The position numbers and the translations under genes were made by a program. From positions 31,482-95,481 of the forward strand of contig CAKOGP040000080.1 of assembly GCA_933822405.4 (NCBI GenBank): DNA of 64,000 nucleotides, given 5' to 3'. This stretch comes from Cylindrotheca closterium (Eukaryota > Bacillariophyta > Bacillariophyceae > Bacillariales > Bacillariaceae). The notes under the pieces were generated by a model that saw only the letters and a program-made list of their open reading frames with translations, was not told the DNA's origin and did no database searches. The first letter of the stretch is position 1; each line of letters opens with the position of its first letter. Positions 19,142 through 29,437 of the stretch are shown here, one piece after another.

Positions 19142-21580
19142 ATGACAAAACGAGTCAACGAAGCTGGTGAGGTTGACGAAAGTGATGACACTCATCATCG
19201 AACGTCAAGTTCTTCGCATCGAAGCCACCGTAGTAATAATAGTAATAATAATAATAATAATAATAATGGCCGCAACCATCGAGCCTCACGTGGAAGACGA
19301 CGAAAGCATGGAAGCCGTCGGAATGAAGCGGATGATGCCGATGCCCAACGAAAACAAGAATTAAGAGAACAACGCCGAGCTCAGAATAATACTACTGGAA
19401 TGAGAGGTTCGTCTCAAGAAATGATGGCGGAAGGTTCGGCCATGATGATTGGAGACGAGTTGAATGCGGCCAATGTGCAAACTGTGCCAGCCACAACAGC
19501 AACAACAACAACGACATTAGCAAGAAATGAATCGTCAGGGTCCAGAAGCCGTGCTGGTCAGAATCGTCCTACCAAGCCAAAACATGGTCCGCCCGCTCAA
19601 ATCGGTGCTGTGGCCGCTGTGGGACGAGCCTACGGGGCAGCACCTAGACGTGGTGATACGACGAACAACATGACTCGAAGTATGGTGCAGAATGGTCCGC
19701 TCCTGACCCAAGAAGAAATTGATGAATTGACTCCCAAGGAAGCCATGGCCATGAATGTCCAAACCGTCGAAGACTACGAAGCAGACGAAAAACGAGAACG
19801 AAGGCGTAAACAGAAATTGGAAGAGGAAAAGAAACGCCTCAAGAAGGATATGGCCAGCAACAATCCAGCACCAAATGCAGTATTGGTGGCCATTGCGCAA
19901 CCAGATAAAGGAGACAGCGATGATAATGATTCTGACGATAGTTCCGATGATGATGACGATGATGATGATGGCACGGAATCGGAAAATAGATTCAAGACGC
20001 TCTTTATCATTGTTGGTGTTGTGGTCTTGTTAATTGCTGTGAGTTGTACAGCCTACTTTGTGACAAGAGTCAAACAGGAAATTTCTGCAGCTGCCGCTCT
20101 TCCATCGAACCAACCGTCCGTAGGGTCCACACCCAACCCGACGGCAACTCCCAGCACGAGTCCAAGCACAACCCCAAGCACGGATCCCACCGATCGAAAC
20201 TATGATCCACCATCCGAAGAAGACTGTCTCGCCATATTGAATGGATCGCAAGTGACTGGCCAAGAGGGAATGATACCGTGGCCGTGCAAGGTAACCGTAA
20301 ATGTCCAAGTGACGGGAGATTCGAATGCTACAGAGGTGGCAGCAACCTTGGAGAAGATGATTCAAGAGATTCTTATTTTAGAGTTGGCGGGTTGCCCTCC
20401 TATTAGTGGAAACCGTCGCCGCAGACTGCAAAGCCGCCAAGGGAATGGCAATGGGAGACTTCGCCATCTCGTTGGGAATGCCATCGTGAAAGCAGTGCGT
20501 TCCACATTGAACCGTTGTTCTGAGGGCCAACAGCAGAACCAGACCTGCTACGAAATGGAGGCTATCATGGATACCTTCCTCAGGGGAAATGAGAATGGCG
20601 ATATGATTGTTCAAACTATTACTAACATTGTCAAAGACTCGGTCCAAAAGCTTGTGGCGTCGGAGCCAGCATTTGAAGACATTGTTGTGCAGAGCATTAC
20701 GAGGAATTATGATGAGCTGACCGCACTTCCGACCGGGTCTCCTTCCTTAATGCCCTCCTTCTCGAATAGCTCCTTATCCTTCGGGCCGACAGATTCGCCA
20801 TCTGGATCACCGTCTCTTGTTCCAACCGCTACTTTGGCAACCCGCAAACCTTCTGCCAGTCCAAGCATGCTTCCATCGACTAGTCCCACAAAGGTTGTCA
20901 CCAAGAACCCTACGAGAAGTCCAACCAATAATCCAACCAAGAGTCCAACCAATAATCCAACCAGAACCCCAACGGCAAGCCCCACCACCGAGCAGGACAG
21001 CAACAGCAACAACAATGACAATATTTGCGTGGAAGACCTTGTAGCCAACACAATACTAAATGATGATCCCCTCGAACTTCTGGTGGATCCCTTCAATCCA
21101 AGAATGCGGGTTCCTTGTACTGGGACCAATCCCATTGTGGCTTACGCTCTAGCAGACTACGATGACTGCAGTGGAAGGTGTATTGCCATTTTGGAATTGG
21201 CACAACTAGATCGGTTGTTTCGTGGATGCGATGATTTTGGGCACATTTTGGTGGCATTGCCGGGGGAGTATTTGGGAACCTACATTACCATGTTTCAATC
21301 CAAGACGTCGATTGTTACAGATGCTTGTCCTCCAAATGATGATAATGATAATAATAATGACAATGGAGCACTCCTTGCACTCCAGCAGTACAATCCTGGA
21401 CGGCAATGTCAGGATTATGAAAGTTTTCAGGATAGTGACTTGAACACGTGTGAAAGATACGCCGGATTGTATCCAATCTTGCAGTGTCCCGAGTTTGATG
21501 ATGACTTCTTTACCGACAGCAATGGCTTTACTGCGTTTGATGCCTGCTGCTGGTGTGGAGGTGGATATTATTTGAATTGA
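19142..21580 (+). CDS. P/S/T-rich type II membrane protein with ACCWCGGG tail
   Basis: 812 residues from an ATG at 19142. The N-terminal ~280 residues are hydrophilic: S/N/R-rich start, a helical K/E segment near 215-235, and a D/S acidic run near 260-280. One transmembrane helix lies at about 285-305 (FIIVGVVVLLIAVSCTAYF). The outer part holds two S/P/T-rich linkers (PSTSPSTTPST near 340; NPTRSPTNNPTKSPTNNPTR near 590-610). Between them is a ~165-residue domain with VTVNVQVTGDSNATEVAATL. The C-terminal domain ends in a Cys cluster, FTAFDACCWCGGG. Such P/S/T linkers and ACCxCGGG endings recur in diatom cell-surface proteins. A cell-wall or surface-adhesion role is inferred. I do not recognise the folded domains. 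Confidence 0.75.
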   Translation: MTKRVNEAGEVDESDDTHHRTSSSSHRSHRSNNSNNNNNNNNGRNHRASRGRRRKHGSRRNEADDADAQRKQELREQRRAQNNTTGMRGSSQEMMAEGSAMMIGDELNAANVQTVPATTATTTTTLARNESSGSRSRAGQNRPTKPKHGPPAQIGAVAAVGRAYGAAPRRGDTTNNMTRSMVQNGPLLTQEEIDELTPKEAMAMNVQTVEDYEADEKRERRRKQKLEEEKKRLKKDMASNNPAPNAVLVAIAQPDKGDSDDNDSDDSSDDDDDDDDGTESENRFKTLFIIVGVVVLLIAVSCTAYFVTRVKQEISAAAALPSNQPSVGSTPNPTATPSTSPSTTPSTDPTDRNYDPPSEEDCLAILNGSQVTGQEGMIPWPCKVTVNVQVTGDSNATEVAATLEKMIQEILILELAGCPPISGNRRRRLQSRQGNGNGRLRHLVGNAIVKAVRSTLNRCSEGQQQNQTCYEMEAIMDTFLRGNENGDMIVQTITNIVKDSVQKLVASEPAFEDIVVQSITRNYDELTALPTGSPSLMPSFSNSSLSFGPTDSPSGSPSLVPTATLATRKPSASPSMLPSTSPTKVVTKNPTRSPTNNPTKSPTNNPTRTPTASPTTEQDSNSNNNDNICVEDLVANTILNDDPLELLVDPFNPRMRVPCTGTNPIVAYALADYDDCSGRCIAILELAQLDRLFRGCDDFGHILVALPGEYLGTYITMFQSKTSIVTDACPPNDDNDNNNDNGALLALQQYNPGRQCQDYESFQDSDLNTCERYAGLYPILQCPEFDDDFFTDSNGFTAFDACCWCGGGYYLN
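19231..19267 (+). repeat. AAT/AGT triplet run encoding poly-Asn
   Basis: In-frame AAT codons with a few AGT codons give an Asn/Ser tract in the cytoplasmic tail of the P/S/T-rich protein. Confidence 0.85.
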
Positions 21581-22216
21581 ACACAGGAGAGAGAAAAAAT
21601 GAATTGATACCTATTTTTGAATGTAACATAGCAATAAATGTTCTATAATATAAGCTAGGTGCGTTGTTATATTCAATAATAAAAGACCTGCTCTTGAGGA
21701 GGTGGATGATACTCGAATGCGAATGGAGAAGAATTTTGAATTTTGAAACATTTTGAATTTACTATTTTCATATTCCTGTTGAATAGTAAATACTATTACA
21801 TTATTGTTATAATATATATCTTGTATTGTTTTATATTTGGAATACCTACTGGTACAGATCCAAAAGTCAATGACTGACTCGGATTGTGTCCATCACTGTA
21901 ATTACTGGTTGTGGTTGTGTTCTCTCAACATGGGAATGTTGTTGTTTTTCGTGCAGATGAGCAGGATGAATGAATGAATGAATGAAATATCCATTGATTG
22001 CGATTCTCGATACAAGACAGACGTCGGCAGGAGTGTAGAGTTCACTCGGCTGCATGCCGTGGAATGATCATGATTGGTAGTGCTGTAGCTAGTGGTAATA
22101 GTAGAACCAATAGATCTTGCTCTTCTCGTTCAAAGATGGAAACAGTGTAATTCTTGTGTGTGTGTGAATCATCATCATCATCATCATCACTATGAATGTA
22201 TACATGTTTCCTTCAT
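21581..22216. other. Convergent intergenic
   Basis: Contains a likely polyadenylation signal, AATAAA, at about 21632 for the gene to the left. A (GAAT)n run lies at ~21967-21985 and an (ATC)n run at ~22167-22187. No gene was seen. Confidence 0.55.
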
Positions 22217-23470
22217 TCATCGTCGGTTATTCACCTTGACCATGCGCTTGAAAAAGACTGGAACCTTGAAGCGTTTCTTGGTTCCAGTGGGGCTGCTGAT
22301 GACATTTGTGGCAAAACCATCCATACCAAGACTGGTACTATTGGCGGTGGCCATGGTATCTTCCGAACAGTGTCCACCATCCTCCAAAGCAGAGGGTCTT
22401 ACAATATATTCCTTGTCGACGGTGAAGAATTTGGAAGGACCATCTTCGGATTCTTCATCGTTCTCAATGAATTCAAAGACCTTTTGAGCCTCGAGTCCAT
22501 GCTGTTGAATGGTTTCCACCAATTGATTTTCGGCCCAGGCGATGTGACTTGGTGTCACCTCGGACCGTCTCTTGCAAAAGTCCAAGGATGTATTCATGAG
22601 AATAATTTGAACAAAAAAGGTAACATCGTCCTTTCCATGACCATGTTCCTCGAGCCATTTGGCCAATGGATTGTTGGGATCGTGAGAGCCCAACAGGAAG
22701 ACGGAAGTGCCGAGAACAAAGTAAATCTCGCCATTGGCCTTGGCACACAAGTTTTGATAGGTCAAGAATGAAATCTTGGCCACTTTTGGAGCCCGTTGGA
22801 AGGTTTGGTAATCCGAGACATCCCGGTCAGGAATGTACGGAACGTTGAAAATGGCATCATCAATGTACTCGTAGCATATTCCGTTCTGCTGCATTCCATC
22901 GGCAATGAGCTTGAGATAGCTCTCTTGTGGCAATCTCTCAGCTGCGGGATTATCACTATTCTGTTGCATGACTAATGAATCTTCCACATCTTCTGGGTAT
23001 TCAATGAAATACGCCATGGCAGACTCTAGTTCTTCCTTTTCTTCTTCGTCTACGGCATCTTCATCCACCACAAATCCATTCTTTGGATAGTGAAAGACGA
23101 GTCGTTGTGTGACCTGTCTTCGAATGTCATAGGATTGCATCTTCTTGAGATCTCGCAAGGATGCCAGCGTCATCAACACGCCATGCACCTTCCAGCCTCG
23201 TTGACGCACCACATTGGCAATGCCTCCAAAGTCAAAGGACAATCGATATCCGTCTAAAAAGGCAGGTTGCAGACTGGTGGTACGAATGTTACGTCGCTTC
23301 CTCACGATTTCGTTGGCAATGGGTCCGTACGCAAAGAACAAGACAGGATCACCAGGTGAGGAAGGAGGAGGCGATGGCGATCGCGATCGTTCTCGCGTGG
23401 TGGAATTGGAGGACAATATACTCAATTGATCCAAAGAGGAGCTGAAGGAGGAGAAGCTGTCTCGTTTCAT
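22217..23470 (-). CDS. Gamma-glutamylcyclotransferase-like protein, catalytic Glu apparently lost
   Basis: 417 residues from an ATG at 23470. A Ser/Pro-rich N-terminus (RSRSPSPPPSSPGD) precedes a GGCT fold: VLFFAYGPIAN (family Y-G-S-N loop), PAFLDGYRLSFDFGGIANVV, and RGWKVHGVLMTL. Later come LPQESYLKLIADGMQQNGI and YEYIDDAIFNVPYI, matching the closing helices. In active enzymes an LDxxEG segment after the VHGV strand carries the catalytic Glu. Here it reads LRDLKKMQSYD, so Glu appears to be Gln. The loop YGSN is also changed to YGPI. An acidic insertion (EDAVDEEEKEELESA) and a ~120-residue C-terminal extension with SSPTGTKKRFK are extra. It may be a binding protein rather than a cyclotransferase. 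No organelle signal. Confidence 0.72.
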   Translation of the reverse strand: MKRDSFSSFSSSLDQLSILSSNSTTRERSRSPSPPPSSPGDPVLFFAYGPIANEIVRKRRNIRTTSLQPAFLDGYRLSFDFGGIANVVRQRGWKVHGVLMTLASLRDLKKMQSYDIRRQVTQRLVFHYPKNGFVVDEDAVDEEEKEELESAMAYFIEYPEDVEDSLVMQQNSDNPAAERLPQESYLKLIADGMQQNGICYEYIDDAIFNVPYIPDRDVSDYQTFQRAPKVAKISFLTYQNLCAKANGEIYFVLGTSVFLLGSHDPNNPLAKWLEEHGHGKDDVTFFVQIILMNTSLDFCKRRSEVTPSHIAWAENQLVETIQQHGLEAQKVFEFIENDEESEDGPSKFFTVDKEYIVRPSALEDGGHCSEDTMATANSTSLGMDGFATNVISSPTGTKKRFKVPVFFKRMVKVNNRR

Positions 23471-23482
23471 CTTCTCTTTTTG

Positions 23483-23540
23483 GTTTGTTTTGTTTTGTTT
23501 TGTTTTGTTTCGTTTCGTTTCGTTTCGTTTTGTTTTGTTC
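23483..23540. repeat. TTTTG/TTTCG pentanucleotide repeat
   Basis: About a dozen 5-nt units: TTTTG blocks flank a central TTTCG block. It begins 13 bp upstream of the GGCT-like ATG and so probably lies in its 5' leader, reading CAAAA/CGAAA in the sense direction. Confidence 0.9.
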
Positions 23541-25423
23541 TGTTGTTTGTTATTGTACGTACTGTGAAATGTTACAATATAGTATCGTATAGTAGAGTAG
23601 AGTATAGTAGAGTATGATTGCTTTGTGCTCGTTTAGCGGTGAAAATGGTAACAGAAACGAGAAAGCTGTACCAAGTTATAATACCTACAGTACGGTAAGT
23701 ATGAATGATGGGCAAAGGAGCAGGAGAATATTGTGCTGCTGGAATCACAGCCAGCGCAGCAGTTTTCGTCTCCTCCCAGCGGGGCACAAACTTCCCCACT
23801 CAATGGGAACTGGTGGCTTGCTGGTGCATTTTCGCATCTGTGGATGGCTGACGTACTCCCATTACTTAAGTGTGCTATAAAGATTTAAGTTAGAGGCCTC
23901 CATTTGACGGCTTCTTTGGAAATTGGATTTCGACACGTCGTTAACAAACCGCATTTGGAATTCAATCCCACTGGTTCCTTCGAATTCTCAGAATTTACAT
24001 GCGTGTTCAAATCGGTTCCTTTTATAATATTGAATACTGTTTGGAATATATCGGAATGATATGTCTTCTCCGTACTTTCATTTACGCCCAAAACTGCATG
24101 GAGGCGGAAATGACTGGTAATGACTGGTGCAACGGCACGTGTGAAGCTGTTCTTTCCGCCATTGAAACTGTGAACAATTTAAAAAGTTGTGTTCACGCAA
24201 GAAGAATAAAACGGAGGTGTTTGAAAAGAGGAGAGCTGATCGTGGTGTGTGTGTACCTTGGTACCTTGTACACCGTGTACGCGGTACTCGCATCACATGC
24301 GTTGCCCATCATCCATTTGTTGTGAAGGTGATCAACCCAAGCCGTGTGGCGCTAAACTCCTCCGAAACAAAAAATGGCTAACGCGGGCTACCTACTGTAC
24401 CTGGTACGGTACAAACATATAAAAAATATGTATGATCCTTACTCTTGCGTGTACCAACAGTACCAAGAGCGCTCCTTTTAGAATGCGCCTGCTCTATCCT
24501 TCACATCGGTACCTGGTACCGTGGTACTCGCACATACGGTATGACCGAAAGCTTTAGGAACAACGGGATTTTCTTTTGGAAGCTCCCAAAAAGTGATTGT
24601 ACGAACTAGCTACTGTAGGTACTATAGGCCCTGCTGTGATGCGCGAAAGAAGGGCCAACGTTGCCCTGGTCAGAAGGAACAACTTCAACAACCTAGTAAA
24701 ATGAACACGCGTCGCCACCGTTAGTTTCATGGACTGATCTGAACTGCCCGGTACAGTACCTACAGTACCATGTACAAGACGATCGGTGGCTGGTTACTAA
24801 GTACCACACCTGGTTCCTACCTGGTACCAGTACCATACTGGTCCTGACAGAACCATCATGATCAGCATGACGGCTCCTTCTCTCCTTCTTGCTGGCTGGT
24901 GGTGTGAGCAACCAGTTTGGCTGGGTCAACCAGTACAAGTGCTGCAATGAGGAACTACATACAAGAGTGTAGCCGCCATGGATCTACAATCGGACGGCTC
25001 ATTTGCCATTTGTGTAAAAGGCATGACCAAATTTATCACTCCACTTCATAAAATAACGTCGATTGTTGCACCGCGCGCCGGTAGAGTACCGGTACATCAT
25101 TGGAAAACATCCAATCCACTGCAGCACTGTATCTGGTACTGTACGTCCGTCATGTCACACTCTTTTAAATAATCACACTGGCGGCACGGCCAGACGGGAA
25201 GATTAATCGATCCATTCGATCTGGATCAGATCTCAAAATTTGAGATCTCAATGATGACGTTTGGCAAAATCCAAAAACCAAAAACCACAATAATATACAT
25301 GATCGTCGGTTTCACATACAGTATTCATTGAAGAAGTTTTGGAAGCCCTTGCCGTCAACGCAATAATTTACTGTATCAGTCAGCCAGTCAGTTTTCCGTG
25401 TTACTACCAATACAACAGAAATC
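23541..25423. other. Long divergent intergenic region
   Basis: Nearly 1.9 kb between the GGCT-like gene (-) and the HAD gene (+). ORFs are short, overlapping and unrecognisable. Its main content is the GTAC-dense stretch annotated separately. Confidence 0.55.
24250..25145. promoter_or_regulatory. GTAC-dense stretch
   Basis: By eye I count about 27 GTAC tetramers in roughly 0.9 kb, many as GGTACC or ACCGGTAC-like palindromes, against about 4 expected at random. It sits 280-1170 bp upstream of the HAD gene. Function is unknown; clustered self-complementary motifs may bind a dimeric factor, or may be decayed repeat DNA. Confidence 0.4.
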
Positions 25424-26426
25424 ATGTTTGTTCCGAAGTCAGCCATCTTTAGTGCTCTTCCACTAGTACTACTACTAGTACTAGCCACTTCCATGGGATC
25501 ATCCTTTGCGTTCCAACAACCAACGCAATCGACGACGACAGCTCCGCAAATATCCAGTAGGATCCAACAACAACAAACAAGGACTTCTACTGCGCTTCAT
25601 GCCAAACTGGAAGGTAAGTTTCCCATTACGACATAGCTCGTCGACACCACGTATACTGTTTGTCGTTTTTTAAAAATCTCACCAGAGTGAAAATACTTAT
25701 AAAATACTTTATAAAATAGGCATTCTTTGGGATCAAGATGGAGTCCTTGCGGATACCGAACGGGATGCCCATCGGCCTGCCTTTAATGCTGTCTTTGCGC
25801 AAGACAACTTGGACACGGAATGGGATGTGGAACGATATGGAAAATTATTGGAGACTGGAGGAGGAAAGGAACGAATGACGGCACATTGGAATGAAGTTGG
25901 GTGGCCCGAAAACTTTCCAGAAGATCGTCAGTCCAAAGTGAAAGAGCTCCATCTTCGCAAGACGGATATCTTTAATGAAATGATCAAGGAGGGCAATGTT
26001 CCTTTGCGTCCGGGTGTATTGCGGGTCATTGACGATGCCATTGCTGCCGGTCTAAAGCTTGCCGTCTGTTCTACCAGTAGTGAATTTGCGGTCCGCAACC
26101 TGGTCAGTACCCTGATGGGACCAGAACGGGCCTCCAAGTTTCAAATCTTTGCGGGTGACATGGTAAAGGCAAAGAAGCCAGCTCCTGACGTGTACAACAT
26201 GGCGGTAGAGACCATGGGATTGGACAAGTCCAAATGCGTTATTGTGGAAGATAGTCATATTGGATTGGGTGCCGCCATGGGGGCTGGGATTTCTTGCATT
26301 GTGACCAAGAGTAGTTACACGGTAGACGAAGATTTCACGGGGGCGGACATGATTGTTGACGAATTGGGAGATGATGCTAGTACTGGAGTAACGCTGGAAA
26401 CCCTCGAATCGCTATTGAAGGATTAA
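25424..26426 (+). CDS. Plastid-targeted HAD phosphatase, CbbY-like (2 exons)
   Basis: Exons 25424-25613 and 25720-26426 (phase 1 intron of 106 bp), 298 residues. The leader is a signal peptide rich in Leu/Val ending SSFAFQQP, matching the diatom S/A-F-A-F-x-P plastid import motif, then a Q/T/S-rich transit region. The join creates LEGILWDQDGVLADTE, HAD motif I with both catalytic Asp residues. VCSTSSE is motif II, KAKKPAPDVY has the motif III Lys, and VIVEDSHIGLGAA is motif IV. A helical cap lies between motifs I and II. Closest in style to CbbY/beta-phosphoglucomutase-like plastid enzymes, which dephosphorylate sugar phosphates such as xylulose 1,5-bisphosphate. That substrate is inferred from family style only. 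Confidence 0.87.
25614..25719 (+). other. Intron, phase 1
   Basis: GTAAGT donor and AAATAG acceptor. Splicing fuses the plastid leader to the complete HAD motif I. Confidence 0.88.
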
Positions 26427-26865
26427 ATTAAAATACAATACTTGTAAATGTATTATATGCTTGCAGTATAATTTAACACGAGGTTGTTTTGGGGCTTTCT
26501 CAATCAAATGAAGTATTCGGATTAGTCAAGGCCACCTTTCACATCTAAACAAAAATCATTCATCGCCATCATCGTCATCATCGTCAACCTTTTTCTCCTA
26601 CCTTTCTCCAGCAGCATATGATACACCTGGATCCTGGGTGCTGTTTGCCTTCCGTCATATCACAGTCAATGTTGACTTCTCATTAAGTCCAACCCAAAAT
26701 AAAGTCGAGAAAACCAAAACTACGGGTCTAATGGAGAGAATAATAACATACTGTTCATAGGGATTATTGTTGTTGTACGCGCTGCACGGGAGCATATTGC
26801 AAAGCACAAGATCCCAAAACGACTGGCCAGTGAAAGGAATTATTGAAAGTCCATATCCAGTTGAC
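26427..26865. other. Intergenic
   Basis: Holds a degenerate CATCGTCAT run near 26560-26590. No gene was seen; the reading frame open upstream of the next gene's ATG begins with TTG. Confidence 0.5.
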
Positions 26866-29028
26866 ATGATGGCAAAAGCGTTCTTGTGTCTCTTGTTGCG
26901 ATCGCCAACGGTATGGCTCAATAATGGATTGTCAGCGGCAGTCTCATCAAGAAATGTCGGCCACTTGTGTTTCATCAGGTCATCCGTCGCCTATTCCAGC
27001 ACGTTCAGATCACAATCAAGAATGCAGAATTACAACCATGGTCTTTCCATCTCGGCGATGGGCTCGAGGTCGCAAAGCTCATCATTTCACAACCACTTTC
27101 GGTGTGCATTTTCCAGTACTACAGCTTTGGCAGCAAGAACATCTGATACAAAAGATGGCTCATCGCCGTCCTCGCCATCAGCAACAAGTTTGTCGCCATT
27201 GGCTCTCTCTATAGGAGAAGCCTTGGAAGGACTCGTCAAGAAACAGAATGCTCTGCGAAATCAAAATCAACTATCGATATCACAGCAGGATGAAATAACG
27301 GTGACTAGTCAAGACTCTGCTGCACGACAAAAGTTCATTCTTGTCCTAAGTGTCAGTGGTGGCTGCGACTCGGTCGCTCTTTTGCATGCTACCATGGAAC
27401 TTCAGAATTCATTGGGCTTGCTTCCAAAGAACAGTGGTAGCAATTGGGAACTGGAATGCCATGTGATGCACTTTCATCATCGGCAACGGGATGTCGAGGC
27501 GGACTTGGATTGTCAACTCGTTCAAGAGTTGGCTGAAGAGCAATATCAAATTCCTTTTCTGCTACAAGACTGGAATGAGGAAATGAAACTCTCCAAGGAA
27601 GATGCAGACGCTCCGAAATTCTCGCAGAACCGAGCGCGTCGATGGCGGAGGCAACGCCTTTTGGAGTATACTCAATCGTTATTGTTGTTGGACTCAAAAA
27701 GGGCGCAGGCGGTGGTCACAAAAGATAATAACATTTCACCCATCGGTGTAATCCTTACTGCTCATCACCGCAACGATTCGGAAGAAAGTCTCTTGCTAAA
27801 ACTACTGAGAGGGGTTCATATTCTGAATCTATCCGGAATGGAGGCAATCACCACGTTGGATCATGGCGGAAATAGTGAAGCCAACGGTGGCGATAGTGGT
27901 AATGACGCCCAAACATCCAACATTTATGTACTACGGCCATGGCTGAAGCAACGAAAGGAGGATCTTCAAGATTACTTGATGTCTAAGAACAAGACTTGGA
28001 GGGAAGATGCTTCCAATGCGTCTCCCAAGTACTTGAGGAACCGCGTCCGGAATGAACTGATACCGCTCATGGAAGAATTGTCTCCCAGCATTCACAAGCG
28101 ACTGGAAATTCTGGAACAGCAAAGCTTTGAGCTTCAACAAGAGTTGGAACCACAGATTCTGGATTATTTGGATCGGCGGCAAGTTGTAGTGGATGGAACA
28201 CCACAGTCAGAGCGCCAGTTTATTTGGGAGACGGATGAGGTTGCTAGAGCAAGTTCACCGCTGCTACAATCTCAAGCCTTGTTCCGATGGATGCAGGAAG
28301 AAGTTGAACGACGACATTGTCATGATGAGATGTCTTCCAATAATGGCAATCGTAGCACTTCATTGTCGTACGACATGCTCCAAAGGGTTTTGCACCAGCT
28401 ACGACATCATCCAAACGAACTGGATTGGATCATGGATCTAGGCGGGAAATTCAGATTGCAGCGAAAAGGGGCTCGATTGAAGATTATCACTATGAGCCCG
28501 GAACAAGGGGATGATTCGACAAATCCAAAAGTGAAAAGTGGGTGTCCGTGGACTTGGTCCATGGCACCCGAAAACGACAAAGCCCGAGATTCCGTCTTGA
28601 GGCTAGCCATACCCGCGGAGGTGATTACCAGTGATTTGCAATTCCTGGAAACCACAGTGGAAGAATATGCTAAAATGCCAAATGCTTTGCTACGGTTTCG
28701 TCCGCAATGGAAACCAACAGAAAGTCGTCCCATCAAGCTCCGCCAATTCTTGCGAGGTCAACAGGTTCCACTTCACGAACGGGATACCACACCAATACTG
28801 TACATGGCCACAAATACTGCTGCTGCTACTGCTGCTGCTACTACTACTACTACGAATAATATTGCATCGGATAGCACAAATATCCAATCAAACGAAACGA
28901 AAATCGTGGCAGTACATGTCAACGGTTCTTGGATGGTGCATGGCGATTTTTCCAACAATAACGATGGATTCGTCAATAAATCAGGAATGTTGATGTTACA
29001 CGTGGAACATTCTGAAGGAGGACGATGA
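26866..29028 (+). CDS. tilS: tRNA(Ile)-lysidine synthase (TilS type), organellar
   Basis: 720 residues from the first in-frame ATG pair (MMAK) at 26866. The first ~100 residues are S/R-rich, poor in acids and fit an organellar presequence. LVLSVSGGCDSVALLHA (about 158-174) is the N-type ATP pyrophosphatase P-loop, SGGxDS. Further TilS landmarks: VMHFHHRQR, SQNRARRWRRQRLLEY, ILTAHHRNDSEESLLLKLLRG, and WREDASNASPKYLRNRVRNE. The C-terminal domain is present (PIKLRQFLRGQQVPLHERDT), so it is the long bacterial form. The enzyme converts the wobble C of tRNA-Ile(CAU) to lysidine so it reads AUA. A poly-Ala/Thr insert encoded by GCT/ACT triplets lies near residue 650. Organelle, plastid or mitochondrion, is undecided. 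Confidence 0.9.
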   Translation: MMAKAFLCLLLRSPTVWLNNGLSAAVSSRNVGHLCFIRSSVAYSSTFRSQSRMQNYNHGLSISAMGSRSQSSSFHNHFRCAFSSTTALAARTSDTKDGSSPSSPSATSLSPLALSIGEALEGLVKKQNALRNQNQLSISQQDEITVTSQDSAARQKFILVLSVSGGCDSVALLHATMELQNSLGLLPKNSGSNWELECHVMHFHHRQRDVEADLDCQLVQELAEEQYQIPFLLQDWNEEMKLSKEDADAPKFSQNRARRWRRQRLLEYTQSLLLLDSKRAQAVVTKDNNISPIGVILTAHHRNDSEESLLLKLLRGVHILNLSGMEAITTLDHGGNSEANGGDSGNDAQTSNIYVLRPWLKQRKEDLQDYLMSKNKTWREDASNASPKYLRNRVRNELIPLMEELSPSIHKRLEILEQQSFELQQELEPQILDYLDRRQVVVDGTPQSERQFIWETDEVARASSPLLQSQALFRWMQEEVERRHCHDEMSSNNGNRSTSLSYDMLQRVLHQLRHHPNELDWIMDLGGKFRLQRKGARLKIITMSPEQGDDSTNPKVKSGCPWTWSMAPENDKARDSVLRLAIPAEVITSDLQFLETTVEEYAKMPNALLRFRPQWKPTESRPIKLRQFLRGQQVPLHERDTTPILYMATNTAAATAAATTTTTNNIASDSTNIQSNETKIVAVHVNGSWMVHGDFSNNNDGFVNKSGMLMLHVEHSEGGR
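28817..28854 (+). repeat. GCT/ACT triplet tract in TilS
   Basis: In-frame GCT then ACT codons give an Ala then Thr run in a loop of the C-terminal domain. Confidence 0.85.
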
Positions 29029-29437
29029 GAACAGCCAGCTTCTTGTTGGAAGTACTGGTGTCGGTAGTGGAATGGTTGTCTACCTAGTTGAATTGACAGG
29101 CTTTGGTCTACTAATCTAATGTTCATGCACTGACGATATCCACAATAATAATTCGTTTATAATTTACAATTTTAATGATTTGATGAAAATCTAAGGATGT
29201 GTTGTTTGGTTTGGTAGACGGAACTCTGGAAAAAACCTGAGGTTACAAAATTGGTTTTCCAAGTTCCAGAATATTGGGTGCGCCGTTGTTGCACTCTTTG
29301 CGCTATTGTTGTTGCGCTATTTGATTTGATTTGATTTGATTTGGTCAAAGCAGAAGGTCAGGGTTGTGGTTCGACTTCTGCTGGTGTCAGGTGGCCGCAC
29401 TCGTATTGTATTCTATGGTTGTCGGCAAGTCTGCAGA
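29029..29437. other. Convergent intergenic
   Basis: 3' flanks of tilS and the F-box gene. It has a (GATTT)n run at about 29320-29343. Nothing else was recognised. Confidence 0.55.
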
